64,000 bases of DNA from Hyphomicrobiales bacterium. Its GTDB lineage: Bacteria; Pseudomonadota; Alphaproteobacteria; Rhizobiales; Phreatobacteraceae. Below are positions 16,627 to 25,932 of this stretch, piece after piece (within the stretch, counting starts at the first letter, position 1; every line of letters begins with the position of its first letter). Position numbers and translations under genes: made by a program. The stretch covers positions 1-64,000 of the forward strand of contig JAFKKV010000011.1 in NCBI GenBank assembly GCA_017304475.1, given 5' to 3'. The notes under the pieces were generated by a model. That model did not search any database. It was not told the origin of the DNA and saw only the letters and a list, made by a program, of their open reading frames with translations.

Positions 16627-17538
16627 TCAGCCCTTGGTCGCGCCGGCGGTCAGGCCCGCGATGTAATAGTCCATCAGGAAGGCGTAGATGATCAGCGGCG
16701 GGGCGGCGCCGAGCAGCGCGCCGGTCATGATCTGCCCCCAGTTGAACACGTCGCCCTTGATCAGCGTGGTGATGATGCCGACCGGCAGAACCAGCTGGTC
16801 GACGGAGGTGGTGAAGGCGAGCGGATAGAGGAACTGGGCCCAGCTCACCGTGAAGGCGAAGATGGTCGCCGCGATGATGCCGGGCAGCGCGACGGGAATG
16901 AAGATGCGGGTCAGCGTCTGCAGCCAGCTCGCCCCGTCGATGATCGCCGCCTCGTCCAGCTCCTTCGGGATCGAGGCGAAATAGCCGATCATGATCCAGG
17001 TGCAGAACGGTACCGTCAGCGTCGGATAGACCACCAGCAGCACCCACCAGCGGTTCAGGAGCTGGATGCCGGTCCATTCGTGGAACACGGCGAACATCTT
17101 GAACAGCGGGATGAACAGGAGCGTGTCCGGCACCAGATAGGTCAGGAACACGCCGGTCGCGAGCGTCGTCGAACCCCAGAAGCGCATGCGCGACAGGGCG
17201 AAGGCCGCGGGGATCGAGATCAGCATGGTGATCGCCACCACGAAGGTCGAGACCACGGCCGAGTTCCGGGCAAAGGTCAGGAACTGCTTCGAGGAGAGCA
17301 GGTTGGTGTAATTGTCGAGAGTGGGGTTGAACACCCACCAGGGATTGGTCGCCGCCGAGATCTCCGCGCTGCTCTTCAGCGAGGTGATGAACATGTAGAC
17401 CGGCGGCACCAGGAAGAAGATGACGAACAGGGTCAGGAAGAAATAGGACCATTTCAGCGCCCAGGCGCGGTCCTTGCTCATGCTGCCGTAACCCGTCTTG
17501 CGGGTCGGCGCGCCTTTGTCGAGAACGGCTGCGGTCAT
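16627..17538 (-). CDS. Carbohydrate ABC transporter permease (MalG type)
   Basis: A 303-residue inner-membrane permease with six predicted helices. The EAA loop that contacts the ATPase is visible as ELDEAAIIDGASWLQTLTRIFIPVALPG (about residues 205-232). A conserved MalG-type periplasmic stretch (VFNPTLDNYTNLL) lies after the first helix. The start ATG overlaps the upstream permease stop (TGATG), so the two permeases are coupled in translation and presumably form the heterodimeric channel. Confidence 0.93.
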   Translation of the reverse strand: MTAAVLDKGAPTRKTGYGSMSKDRAWALKWSYFFLTLFVIFFLVPPVYMFITSLKSSAEISAATNPWWVFNPTLDNYTNLLSSKQFLTFARNSAVVSTFVVAITMLISIPAAFALSRMRFWGSTTLATGVFLTYLVPDTLLFIPLFKMFAVFHEWTGIQLLNRWWVLLVVYPTLTVPFCTWIMIGYFASIPKELDEAAIIDGASWLQTLTRIFIPVALPGIIAATIFAFTVSWAQFLYPLAFTTSVDQLVLPVGIITTLIKGDVFNWGQIMTGALLGAAPPLIIYAFLMDYYIAGLTAGATKG

Positions 17539-18530
17539 CAGGCCTCGTTCCCCCGTTTGGTAATGTCACGCAGGATGAAGATGGCGGCCACCGCCAGGAT
17601 CGGCACCATGAACAGCGAGACCGAGGCGCCCAGCGGAATGTCGCTGCCCTCGATGCCGATGCGGAACGCCCAGGTGGCGAACAGATGCGTCTGGTCCAGC
17701 GGCCCGCCGGCGGTGAGGATGCGGACGATGTCGAAATTGGCGAAGGTGACGATCAGCGAGAACAGCGTGGTGATGGCGATGATGTTGCGCATCATCGGCA
17801 GCGTCACGTACCAGATCCGCTGCCACCAATTGGCGCCGTCGATGGCTGCCGCCTCGTAGAGTTGCTCCGGCACCGATTTCAGCGCCGCCAGATACATGAT
17901 CATGAAGAACGGCGCGCCGTACCAGATATTGACCAGGATCACCGAGAAGCGCGCCCAATTGGCGTTGCCGGTCCAGGGGATCGGCCCGGCGCCGAACAGC
18001 GACAGGGTGTAGTTGAAGGCGCTGTAGGAGGGGTCGAACAGCCACAGCCAGGCGAGCGTGCTCATCGCCGGCGGGATCACCCAGGGGATCAGCAGCATGC
18101 CGCGCCATTTGCGCTGACCCTTGGCCGGAATGTTATGGACGAAATGGGCGACGATGAAGCCGATCAGCGCCTTGAAGATCACCGCGCTGATGGCGAACAG
18201 GCAGGATTGCCCGACCACCATCCAGAAGGTTTCGCGGGTGAACAGGAACTGGATATTGCCGAACGGGATATAGCCGCAGACCGCCTCGGGCAGCCATTTG
18301 CAATTGCGCATCCAGGCGACGCTGGTCATGGATTTTCTTAGCGTCGACAAGTAGATCGCATAGAAGGCCGGATAGACCACCAGCAGCAGGATCAGCACGA
18401 TCAGCGGCAGCGCCATGAAGAAGGCGATGGTCGATTTGCGCTGCATGAACTTGCGCAAGCCCGAAGCTCTCGCCGTCGTCCGCGGGCGCGCCGAGCCGGG
18501 GGGTGAAGAAGACAGGGCCGCGTCGACCAT
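17538..18530 (-). CDS. Carbohydrate ABC transporter permease (MalF/UgpA type)
   Basis: A 330-residue inner-membrane permease with six to seven helices. The EAA loop reads LYEAAAIDGANWWQRIWYVTLPMMRN near residues 225-250. The start is taken at ATG 18530, which has GAGAGG upstream; a GTG 33 bases earlier is possible. It is the first permease of the operon, separated from the binding-protein gene by 133 bases with a strong hairpin. Confidence 0.92.
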   Translation of the reverse strand: MVDAALSSSPPGSARPRTTARASGLRKFMQRKSTIAFFMALPLIVLILLLVVYPAFYAIYLSTLRKSMTSVAWMRNCKWLPEAVCGYIPFGNIQFLFTRETFWMVVGQSCLFAISAVIFKALIGFIVAHFVHNIPAKGQRKWRGMLLIPWVIPPAMSTLAWLWLFDPSYSAFNYTLSLFGAGPIPWTGNANWARFSVILVNIWYGAPFFMIMYLAALKSVPEQLYEAAAIDGANWWQRIWYVTLPMMRNIIAITTLFSLIVTFANFDIVRILTAGGPLDQTHLFATWAFRIGIEGSDIPLGASVSLFMVPILAVAAIFILRDITKRGNEA

Positions 18531-18564
18531 GGGCCGCCTCTCGCTCTGAAAAATGAAGGTCACG

Positions 18565-18598
18565 CTTCCGCCGCCGGGCGGCGCGGCCCGGCGGGAAG
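18565..18598 (-). promoter_or_regulatory. Intercistronic hairpin after the sugar-binding protein gene
   Basis: CTTCC plus CGCCGGGC on the left (18565-18579, with a two-base bulge) pairs with GCCCGGCG plus GGAAG on the right (18586-18598). It lies 66 bases past the binding-protein stop and before the first permease start. Such hairpins commonly stabilise the binding-protein message or partly terminate transcription so that more binding protein than permease is made. Confidence 0.6.
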
Positions 18599-18663
18599 GT
18601 GATCGAAGGGCGCCCGTCGCGGCGTCCCAAGGGGCCGGGCCCCGCAGGCCGGCTGGTCTCGGC

Positions 18664-20004
18664 TCAGCCGCGCAGGAACCCCTCGACCTCGCTGTCGGCC
18701 CAGGCGAGCGTGCGTTCCATCGGCTCGCCCTGCATATGGCGCACGATCATCTTGGTGAGCGTCGCCTGGGCGTAGATCTGCTGCGCGATCTTCGGCGGCG
18801 CAGGCGATGCCGCGATCGACAGGATCTGGTGGTTATGCGGGTTGGGGTAATGATAGAGCGTGCCCTTCGGCGGCTCGGCTTCCGCCCAGGTCTTGAAGGT
18901 CAGGAATTTCTCGAAGGCCGGAATGTCGTAGCCGCCCGAGGCCTCGACGAATTTCTCCGCCGCCGCGGCGGTCGACATGTGCACCAGCACGCTTTTGGCC
19001 GCCGACTTGTTCTGCGAGAAACTCCAGATGTTCCAGAAATAGGGCAGGAACGGCGCGTAGCGGCCTTTCGGGCCCGACGGGAAACCGTGGTGCCACATCT
19101 GGCTCGCCACCTGCGGCGCGTCGCGCTTGGCCACCGCCCAGGCGCTCGGCGGGTTCATCACCATGGCGCCACGGCCGGAGACGATCCACTTGTTGTTGGA
19201 GGCGTCGTCCCAGGCGGGTGCATCCGCCGGATAGAATTTCGCCACCCGGGCGCAATATTCGAGCGCCTGCCTGACCGCGTCGGTCTTCACCGTCAGCTCG
19301 CCCTTGGCGTCGACCAGTGAAGCGCCGAACGCCTGGAAGAAGGCGCCCGCCGTGTCGACCGAGTCGGTCGTCTCGCCAAGGCCCACGCCGAAGGCGAAGC
19401 CGGCCTTGCTGCAGGCTTCGGCGGCCTTGGCATAGGCCTCCATGTTCCAGCCGTCGGCCTTGGGGGCGGCGCCCGCCGGATACATCGCCTGGATGTCGAT
19501 GCCGGCATGCTGCTTCAAGAGGTCGATGCGCGACACCGGGCCCTTGACCTGCGAACCGATGGTCGCGGGCACGCCGAGCCACTTGTCGCCGAGCTTGCCG
19601 AGATATTGCACCGTGCCGTTGACCTGGCCGTTCTGGGCGATCAATTGCGGCATGATGTCGTTGCAGGATTCCAGCTGCTCGGCATGGGCATGGGGCCACC
19701 AGGTCGGCATGGCCAGGATGTCGTGGCCGGATCGTGCCTGGGCCTCGGCCGCGATGGTCAGGAGGTTCTTGTTGCCCTGCGAGGGGATGAAGTCGATGGT
19801 GACATCGACCTTTTCCTTCGCGGCCCATTCGTTGACGACGGCAGTCGCCGCCGCGTTGGCGCCGGGAACCCAGTGGTCCCACAGGCCGAGTGAAAGCTTT
19901 CCGGCGGCATGGGCGCCGCGCACATAGGGGGCGGTCAGCGCAACGGTGGTCAAGGCGCTCGAGGTCGCCAGGAAGCGACGCCGGGTGACAGCGTTTTCGT
20001 ACAT
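18664..20004 (-). CDS. Extracellular solute-binding protein (family 1), sugar ABC importer
   Basis: A 446-residue periplasmic binding protein. The N-terminus carries a twin-arginine signal (VTRRRFLATSSALTTVALT, then GAHAAG). The start ATG 20004 is preceded by GGGAGGAC, a good ribosome site; an earlier in-frame start lacks one. The body has the family-1 pattern of a two-lobe periplasmic protein (VTIDFIPSQGNKNLLTIAAE, GHDILAMPTWW, WNMEAYAKAAEACSKAG). It is the first gene of the four-gene importer and sets ligand choice, probably a sugar or polyol. Confidence 0.92.
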   Translation of the reverse strand: MYENAVTRRRFLATSSALTTVALTAPYVRGAHAAGKLSLGLWDHWVPGANAAATAVVNEWAAKEKVDVTIDFIPSQGNKNLLTIAAEAQARSGHDILAMPTWWPHAHAEQLESCNDIMPQLIAQNGQVNGTVQYLGKLGDKWLGVPATIGSQVKGPVSRIDLLKQHAGIDIQAMYPAGAAPKADGWNMEAYAKAAEACSKAGFAFGVGLGETTDSVDTAGAFFQAFGASLVDAKGELTVKTDAVRQALEYCARVAKFYPADAPAWDDASNNKWIVSGRGAMVMNPPSAWAVAKRDAPQVASQMWHHGFPSGPKGRYAPFLPYFWNIWSFSQNKSAAKSVLVHMSTAAAAEKFVEASGGYDIPAFEKFLTFKTWAEAEPPKGTLYHYPNPHNHQILSIAASPAPPKIAQQIYAQATLTKMIVRHMQGEPMERTLAWADSEVEGFLRG

Positions 20005-20604
20005 CGGGTAGTCCTCCCTCTCGGCACGCACGGGAAGAGCCCGCACGTGGTGCGCGTCCGGCTGTTCATTTTGCGGGTTTCGGGACGGCATCTCGATTCA
20101 AGCGAGTGCGATCACGACCCCTCAGCTCAGACGACGCCCCCAGTAAACGCTAATTTTCGCAATCGTCCTAGATGCCAATGCGGTCGCCGGCAAAGAATTA
20201 TACGCTTCGCAATTGCACAATAGACAGGCGCTTGCTGGGCGGAATCTTCCTTGCGTTGCGGCAGGGCCAAGCACGCGCCACGCCGTCCACGAAGCCCGGA
20301 AGCGATGGCGGCGAGGCGGCAAGGTCGGGAATGGGCAGTTGTCATGCTGCAATGCACGCGAGGTGGCGGATCGTGCGCGAGCAGTGATCAAGGATTCGCC
20401 AGATCAAGACAGCAAGGCTGTCGCATTCGCCGGCCGACATCTATTTGAACAAAAGATCGTGTCGGGTCATCGACATATGCCCGATTTCTGTTCAGACTGG
20501 TTCTAACGTGCTGAGTCAGGGGAACATTGGCCACCACGTTGTCGGACGCCGTCCCGCCGTGTGACATCCGGGGCAGGGGCAGGCGGATGGCTCAGGAGGA
20601 ATGA
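20005..20604. other. 600-base intergenic region between divergent operons
   Basis: Separates the minus-strand sugar importer from the plus-strand 2-oxoacid oxidoreductase operon, so it must hold two promoters. I see no credible gene, repeat family or strong dyad in it; the open frames here look like chance. The only clear signal is AGGAGGA at 20594-20600, the ribosome site of the next gene. Confidence 0.5.
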
Positions 20605-22395
20605 GTGACGCCTACGAATATCGTGGATCCCGATTACTTCCATAAAGTCGTCGATTGCCAATGGGCCTGCCCCGCACATACTCCGGTCCCCGAATACATC
20701 CGGCGGATCTCGGCGGGGGACTATACCGGGGCCTATCTGATCAACTGGAAGTCCAACGTTTTTCCAGGAATCCTGGGGCGTACCTGTGACCGGCCCTGCG
20801 AGCCGGCCTGCCGGCGCGGCCGGGTCGAGGAAGAGCCGGTCGCCATTTGCCGCCTGAAGCGGGTGGCCGCCGACTACAAGAGCGACATCTCGGCCTTCCT
20901 GCCGAAACCCGCCGCCAGCCGCAACGGCCGGCGCATCGCCTGTATCGGCGCGGGTCCGGCTTCGCTGACGGTGGCGCGTGACCTGGCGCCGCTCGGCTAC
21001 GAGGTCGTGGTATTCGACCAGGATGCCAAGGCGGGCGGCATGATGCGCTCGCAGATCCCGAAATTCCGCCTGCCCGACAGCGTCATCGACGAGGAGGTCG
21101 GCTATGTCATGGCGACCGGCGTCGAGTTTCGCGGCGGCCGGCGCATCGACAGCCTGAAGCGGGTGCTGGCCGAGAATTTCGATGCCGTCTTCGTCGGCAC
21201 CGGCGCGCCGCGCGGCCGCGATCTCGACCTGCCCGGCCGGCGCGAAGCTGCCGCCAATATCCATATCGGCATCGACTGGCTCTCCTCGGTGTCGTTCGGC
21301 CATGTCGAGGCCATCGGCAAACGCGTCATCGTGCTCGGCGGCGGCAATACCGCCATGGATTGCTGCCGCTCGTCGCGCCGCCTCGGCGGCGCCGACGTCA
21401 AGGTGGTGGTCCGCTCGGGCTTCGACGAGATGAAGGCCTCGCCCTGGGAGAAGGAGGATGCCATTCACGAGGGCATCCCGATCCTCAATTTCATGGTGCC
21501 GAAGAGCTTCACCCACGAGAACGGCAAGCTCACCGGCATGCTGTTCGAAAAGGTCAAGGCCGAGCACGACGACAAGGGCCGGCGCAACCTGGTGCCGACG
21601 GGCGAACCCGACGAGCACATCGCCTGCGACGACGTGCTGATCGCGGTCGGCCAGGAGAACACCTTCCCCTGGATCGAGCGCGACATCGGTCTCGCCTTCG
21701 ATCGCTGGGGCATGCCGGTGGTCGATCCGAAGACCTTCCAGTCGAGCCTGCCCAACGTCTTTTTCGGCGGTGACGCGGCGCTCGGCCCGAAGAACATCAT
21801 CTGGGCGGTCGCCCATGGCCATGACGCGGCGATCTCGATCGACGCCTTCTGCCGGGATGCCGACGTGACGGTCCGGCCGCCGCCCATGGTGACGCTGATC
21901 AGCCAGAAGATGGGCATTCACGAATGGTCCTACGACAATGCCATCGCCAATGACCTGCGCTTCAAGGTGCCGACGCTGGAGAGTGCGATCGCGCTCAAGG
22001 ACATCCGCACCGAAGTCGAGCTCGGCTTCAATCCCAAGCTCGGTTATGCCGAGGCGCAGCGCTGCCTGAACTGCGACGTGCAGACCGTGTTCGAGCCCAA
22101 GCTCTGTATCGAGTGCGATGCCTGCGTCGATATCTGCCCGATGGACTGCATCACCTTCACCGAAGACGGCGAAGAGCCGGACCTGCGCCTGCGGCTGAGC
22201 GCGCCGGCCGAGAACCCGGCGCAGGCGATCTACGTCGCCGACGGCCTGAAGACCGGTCGCGTCATGGCCAAGGACGAGGATGTCTGCCTGCATTGCGGGC
22301 TCTGCGCCGAACGTTGTCCGACGGGGGCGTGGGACATGCAGAAATCGATCATCGAAATGACACACGCGGGGCATGCATGCCAATCGAGAGCGTGA
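20605..22395 (+). CDS. GltD-like FAD/NAD(P) oxidoreductase fused to a 2[4Fe-4S] ferredoxin domain
   Basis: A 596-residue electron-transfer protein. The N-terminal iron-sulfur helical domain has the GltD-type cysteines (CQWACP and CDRPCEPACRRG). An FAD site (IACIGAGPASLTVARDL, about 112-128), an NAD(P) site (VIVLGGGNTAMDCCRSSRRL) and FFGGDAALGPKNI complete a glutamate-synthase small-subunit fold. The C-terminus adds two [4Fe-4S] clusters (CIECDACVDICPMDC and CLHCGLCAERCP). It starts at GTG 20605, four bases after AGGAGGA; the ATG at 20601 is out of frame. It overlaps the next gene by 19 bases, so it very likely exchanges electrons between NAD(P)H and the 2-oxoacid oxidoreductase. Confidence 0.9.
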   Translation: MTPTNIVDPDYFHKVVDCQWACPAHTPVPEYIRRISAGDYTGAYLINWKSNVFPGILGRTCDRPCEPACRRGRVEEEPVAICRLKRVAADYKSDISAFLPKPAASRNGRRIACIGAGPASLTVARDLAPLGYEVVVFDQDAKAGGMMRSQIPKFRLPDSVIDEEVGYVMATGVEFRGGRRIDSLKRVLAENFDAVFVGTGAPRGRDLDLPGRREAAANIHIGIDWLSSVSFGHVEAIGKRVIVLGGGNTAMDCCRSSRRLGGADVKVVVRSGFDEMKASPWEKEDAIHEGIPILNFMVPKSFTHENGKLTGMLFEKVKAEHDDKGRRNLVPTGEPDEHIACDDVLIAVGQENTFPWIERDIGLAFDRWGMPVVDPKTFQSSLPNVFFGGDAALGPKNIIWAVAHGHDAAISIDAFCRDADVTVRPPPMVTLISQKMGIHEWSYDNAIANDLRFKVPTLESAIALKDIRTEVELGFNPKLGYAEAQRCLNCDVQTVFEPKLCIECDACVDICPMDCITFTEDGEEPDLRLRLSAPAENPAQAIYVADGLKTGRVMAKDEDVCLHCGLCAERCPTGAWDMQKSIIEMTHAGHACQSRA

Positions 22396-24212
22396 ACGAC
22401 TTCGTTATTCGCTTTGCCAATGTGAACGGATCCGGCTCGGCCAGCGCCAACCAGCTGTTTGCACGCGCGATCATGCGCATGGGCGTGCCGATCGCGCCGC
22501 GTAACATCTTCCCCTCCAACATTCAGGGGCTGCCGACCTGGTACGAAGTGCGGGTGACGGAAGCCGACCATCTCGGTGCGCGCGGCGGCACCGACATGAT
22601 GGTGGCGATGAACCCGCAGACCTGGGACAAGGATGTCGCCTCGATCGAGGTCGACGGCTACCTGTTCTATGATTCCTCGCGGCCGATCCCGGCCTCCAAG
22701 CTGCGCAGCGACATCACCGTTATCGGCATGCCGCTGACCGATATCGTCAACCGCCAATATTCCGATCCGCGCCAGCGCCAGCTGTTCAAGAACATCATCT
22801 ATGTCGGCGCGCTCGCGGCCCTGCTCGATATCGAGATCGGCGTGGTCGAGACGCTGATCGGCGAGCAGTTCAAGGGCAAGGACAAGCTGATCGCGCCGAA
22901 CCACAAGGCGCTGCATATCGGCTTCGACTATGCCAGGGCCAATTTCTCCTGCCCGATCGGCCTGCGCGTGCGGCGCGCCGACAAGATCGGCGAGCGCATC
23001 TTCGTCGAGGGCAATGCGGCGGCAGGTCTCGGTGCCGTCTATGGCGGCGCCACCGTCTGCGCCTGGTATCCGATCACGCCCTCGACCTCGCTCGCCGAGG
23101 CTTTCGAACGTTATTGCGTCAGGCTGCGCACCGACCCGGAGACGGGCAAGAAGCGTTACGCCATCGTCCAGGCCGAGGATGAGCTCGCCTCCATCGGCAT
23201 GGTGGTGGGGGCGGCCTGGAACGGCGCGCGGGCCTTCACCGCGACCTCCGGTCCCGGCATCTCCCTGATGCAGGAATTTCTGGGGCTCGCCTATTTCGCC
23301 GAGATCCCGGCAGTGCTGTTCGACGTGCAGCGCGGCGGCCCGTCGACCGGCATGCCGACCCGCACCCAGCAGTCGGATATTCTCATTTGCGCCTATGCCG
23401 CCCACGGCGACACCAAGCATGTCCTGCTGTTCCCGCGCGATCCGCACGAAGCCTTCACCTTCGGCGCCGAGGCCTTTGATCTGGCCGACCGGCTGCAGAC
23501 CCCGGTCTTCGTGATGCTCGATCTCGATATCGGCATGAACCAGCATCTCTGTCCGCCCTTCGCATGGGACGATGCCCGGCTGCTCGACCGCGGCAAGGTG
23601 ATGACCCATGACGAGCTGGAGGCGGGGCGCGACTTCGGCCGCTATCTCGATGTCGACGGCGACGGCATCCCCTATCGCACCTATCCGGGCACCCATCCCT
23701 CGCGCGGCTCGTTTTTCACCCGCGGCAGCACGCGTGACCGTTACGCGCGTTATACCGAGGAGGGGGCGCCCTATGTCGACAACATGGAACGCCTGCTGCG
23801 CAAGTTCGAGACCGCCAAGGCGCTGGTGCCGGCGCCCATCCTGAGCAAGGCCCAGCAGCCGACGCGCATCGGCGTCATCCATTACGGTTCGACCGGACCG
23901 GCCATGGACGAGGCGGTCAAGCTGCTCGGCGCCGACGGCGTGCATGTCGACGCCCTGCGCGTTCGCGGCTTTCCGTTCAGCCACGAGGTCACCGATTTCA
24001 TCGCCGATCACGAGCAGGTCTTCGTGGTCGAGCAGAACCGCGACGGGCAGCTGCGCACGCTGCTGCTGGCCGAATGCGGCATCGACCCGGCGCAACTGGT
24101 CGCGGTGCTGCATTATGACGGCACGCCGATCACCGCCCGCTTCATCCGCCGTGAGATCGCCGCCAAGGCGTCCGTCGTCCGGACCCCGGCCAGGCGCGAG
24201 GTGTTGTCATGA
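22377..24212 (+). CDS. korA: 2-oxoacid:ferredoxin oxidoreductase, fused gamma-alpha subunit
   Basis: A 611-residue subunit. The N-terminal gamma domain (about 1-185: RFANVNGSGSASANQLFARA, then ADHLGARGGTDMMVAMN) is followed by the alpha domain with WYPITPSTSLAE, VQAEDELASIGMVVGAAWNG and the pyrimidine-binding TSGPGISLMQEF. It ends with the C-terminal PFOR domain II (IGVIHYGSTGPAMDEAV). Together with the beta subunit it oxidatively decarboxylates a 2-oxoacid (2-oxoglutarate, pyruvate or branched) to an acyl-CoA using low-potential electrons. The ATG at 22377 lies inside the end of the flavoprotein gene; the longer open frame upstream is a shadow. Confidence 0.93.
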   Translation: MPIESVNDFVIRFANVNGSGSASANQLFARAIMRMGVPIAPRNIFPSNIQGLPTWYEVRVTEADHLGARGGTDMMVAMNPQTWDKDVASIEVDGYLFYDSSRPIPASKLRSDITVIGMPLTDIVNRQYSDPRQRQLFKNIIYVGALAALLDIEIGVVETLIGEQFKGKDKLIAPNHKALHIGFDYARANFSCPIGLRVRRADKIGERIFVEGNAAAGLGAVYGGATVCAWYPITPSTSLAEAFERYCVRLRTDPETGKKRYAIVQAEDELASIGMVVGAAWNGARAFTATSGPGISLMQEFLGLAYFAEIPAVLFDVQRGGPSTGMPTRTQQSDILICAYAAHGDTKHVLLFPRDPHEAFTFGAEAFDLADRLQTPVFVMLDLDIGMNQHLCPPFAWDDARLLDRGKVMTHDELEAGRDFGRYLDVDGDGIPYRTYPGTHPSRGSFFTRGSTRDRYARYTEEGAPYVDNMERLLRKFETAKALVPAPILSKAQQPTRIGVIHYGSTGPAMDEAVKLLGADGVHVDALRVRGFPFSHEVTDFIADHEQVFVVEQNRDGQLRTLLLAECGIDPAQLVAVLHYDGTPITARFIRREIAAKASVVRTPARREVLS

Positions 24213-25264
24213 CCTATCTGGCCAAGCCGAAATTCCACCATCCGGCGATCGAACTCAACGATCTCGGCTTCACCCATCGCGACTATGAAGGCGCCATCTC
24301 GACGCTCTGCGCCGGCTGCGGCCATGACTCGATCTCGTCGGCCATCATGCGCGCCTGTTTCGAGCTGAGCCTGCCGCCGCACCGCATCGCCAAACTGTCG
24401 GGCATCGGCTGCTCGTCGAAGACCCCGACCTATTTCCTCGGCCAGTCTCACGGGTTCAACTCGGTGCACGGGCGCATGCCCTCGGTGCTGACAGGCGCCA
24501 ATCTCGCCAATCGCGACCTGATCTATCTCGGCGTCTCCGGCGACGGCGACAGCGCCTCGATCGGTTTCGGCCAGTTCGCCCATGCCATCCGGCGCGCCGT
24601 CAACATGGTCTATATCGTCGAAAACAACGGCGTCTACGGCCTCACCAAGGGCCAGTTCTCGGCGACGTCAGATCGTGGCTCGAAGAGCAAGAAGGGCGTG
24701 ATGAACGCCGATTCGCCCATCGACCTCGTCACCATCGCCCTGCAGCTTGGCGCAACCTTCGTGGCGCGCTCGTTCTCCGGCGACAAGGGCCAGCTGGTGC
24801 CGCTGATCAAGGCCGCGCTGGAGCACAAGGGCGCCGCCTTCATCGATTGCATTTCGCCCTGCGTCGCCTTCAACAATCACGACGGCTCGACCAAGAGCTT
24901 CGACTATGTGCGCGCCCACAATGCCGCGCTGAACTCGCTCGATTTCATGACCGGGCGGGCGCCGATCACGGCGGACTATGCCGAGGGCACGACCCAGGAC
25001 ATCGCGCTGCATGACGGCTCGACGATCCGCCTGCGCAAGCTCGGCTCCGACTACGATATCGGCGATCGCGGCGCGGCGCTGAACCACCTCTACCGGGTTC
25101 ATGCCTCGGGCGAGATCGCCACCGGCCTGATCTTTCTCGAAGACGATTCGAGCGACCTGCACGAACGGCTGAACACCGACGACCGGCCGTTGAACACCCT
25201 GGCCGAGAAGGACCTGGTTCCCGGCGCCGCGGCGCTCGCCAGGATCAATGCGGGATTGCGCTGA
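24209..25264 (+). CDS. korB: 2-oxoacid:ferredoxin oxidoreductase, beta subunit
   Basis: A 351-residue TPP-binding subunit. It contains LCAGCGHDSISSAI, GIGCSSKTPTYFL (cluster cysteines), the TPP motif GDGDSASIGFGQFAHAIRR followed by NNGVYGLTKGQ, and a further Cys in DCISPCVAFNNHDGS. These give the four cysteines needed for the [4Fe-4S] cluster. It overlaps the alpha subunit gene by four bases (ATGA) and closes the three-gene operon. The length is typical of KorB/VorB proteins without extra domains. Confidence 0.93.
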   Translation: MTYLAKPKFHHPAIELNDLGFTHRDYEGAISTLCAGCGHDSISSAIMRACFELSLPPHRIAKLSGIGCSSKTPTYFLGQSHGFNSVHGRMPSVLTGANLANRDLIYLGVSGDGDSASIGFGQFAHAIRRAVNMVYIVENNGVYGLTKGQFSATSDRGSKSKKGVMNADSPIDLVTIALQLGATFVARSFSGDKGQLVPLIKAALEHKGAAFIDCISPCVAFNNHDGSTKSFDYVRAHNAALNSLDFMTGRAPITADYAEGTTQDIALHDGSTIRLRKLGSDYDIGDRGAALNHLYRVHASGEIATGLIFLEDDSSDLHERLNTDDRPLNTLAEKDLVPGAAALARINAGLR

Positions 25265-25398
25265 GCTGGGGGCTCAGACACCGTTTGAGAGCGCGATTCG
25301 GGGCCGTTTGCCATCGTGTGTCGTCGCCGCGCTTGGTTCCCGCCGGATGTATCCATCGCACGATGGTCGGACAAACAGATCGGCCTTGCATCAGGCTT

Positions 25399-25575
25399 AG
25401 CCGTCCTTCGAGGGTCGCTTCGCTCCCACCTCAGGATGAGGTGCGTTGGTGTATCGCATTGATGTTGTACATGAAACGCAGCCGTTGGAGCGCATTCGGC
25501 ACCGCCGCTGATGCCAATCCCCAGGCTCCTCATCCTGAGGTGCTCGCGCCCTTGCGCGAGCCTCGAAGGACGGCT
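25399..25575. repeat. Inverted-repeat intergenic element
   Basis: Left arm 25399-25442 starts AGCCGTCCTTCGAGG and ends CCTCAGGATGAGGT; right arm 25528-25575 is its inverse (CCTCATCCTGAGGTGCTCGC and later GCCTCGAAGGACGGCT). About 85 bases lie between. The right arm matches the end of the element at 6282-6464. A fragment of a related unit in inverse orientation is at 25638-25680. These fill most of the 668-base gap (25265-25932), where I see no gene. Confidence 0.7.
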
Positions 25576-25932
25576 GCCCTCTGGGCAAGTCACTACAATG
25601 ACTGGCATTTCATAGTTGTGTGAATCCGGTAGCGCCGCCGGGGAGAGGTGTGGGCAGTGGTTCCGGTCGGAATCTCGAAGGCCGACAAACCGCCGCGCAA
25701 CCTGGATGCGCCGGAAACGACGCGCCAGACCCTAATGCAACGTCGCGCAGCGCTCATCCCGAATCATGTCCAGGCGTGGACGGCCCCGACGACGGCATGG
25801 TATAGCTGCATCTCCCACCAAGGATGTCCCGATGTTGATCCGGGTTATTTCCGAGTTCTGAGCCGATGACGCGCCGCTGGTCCATCGCGGGATGGATCCG
25901 ACGAGTTCATGTGATGGCACGGAGCGATCAAG

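Noticed and set aside
20172..20506. Short frames in the 600-base gap
   Set aside because: Three frames overlap each other, none has a ribosome site or recognisable domain.
22113..24212. Upstream extension of the KorA frame
   Set aside because: It overlaps the ferredoxin-domain end of the flavoprotein in another frame; ATG 22377 starts the gamma domain.
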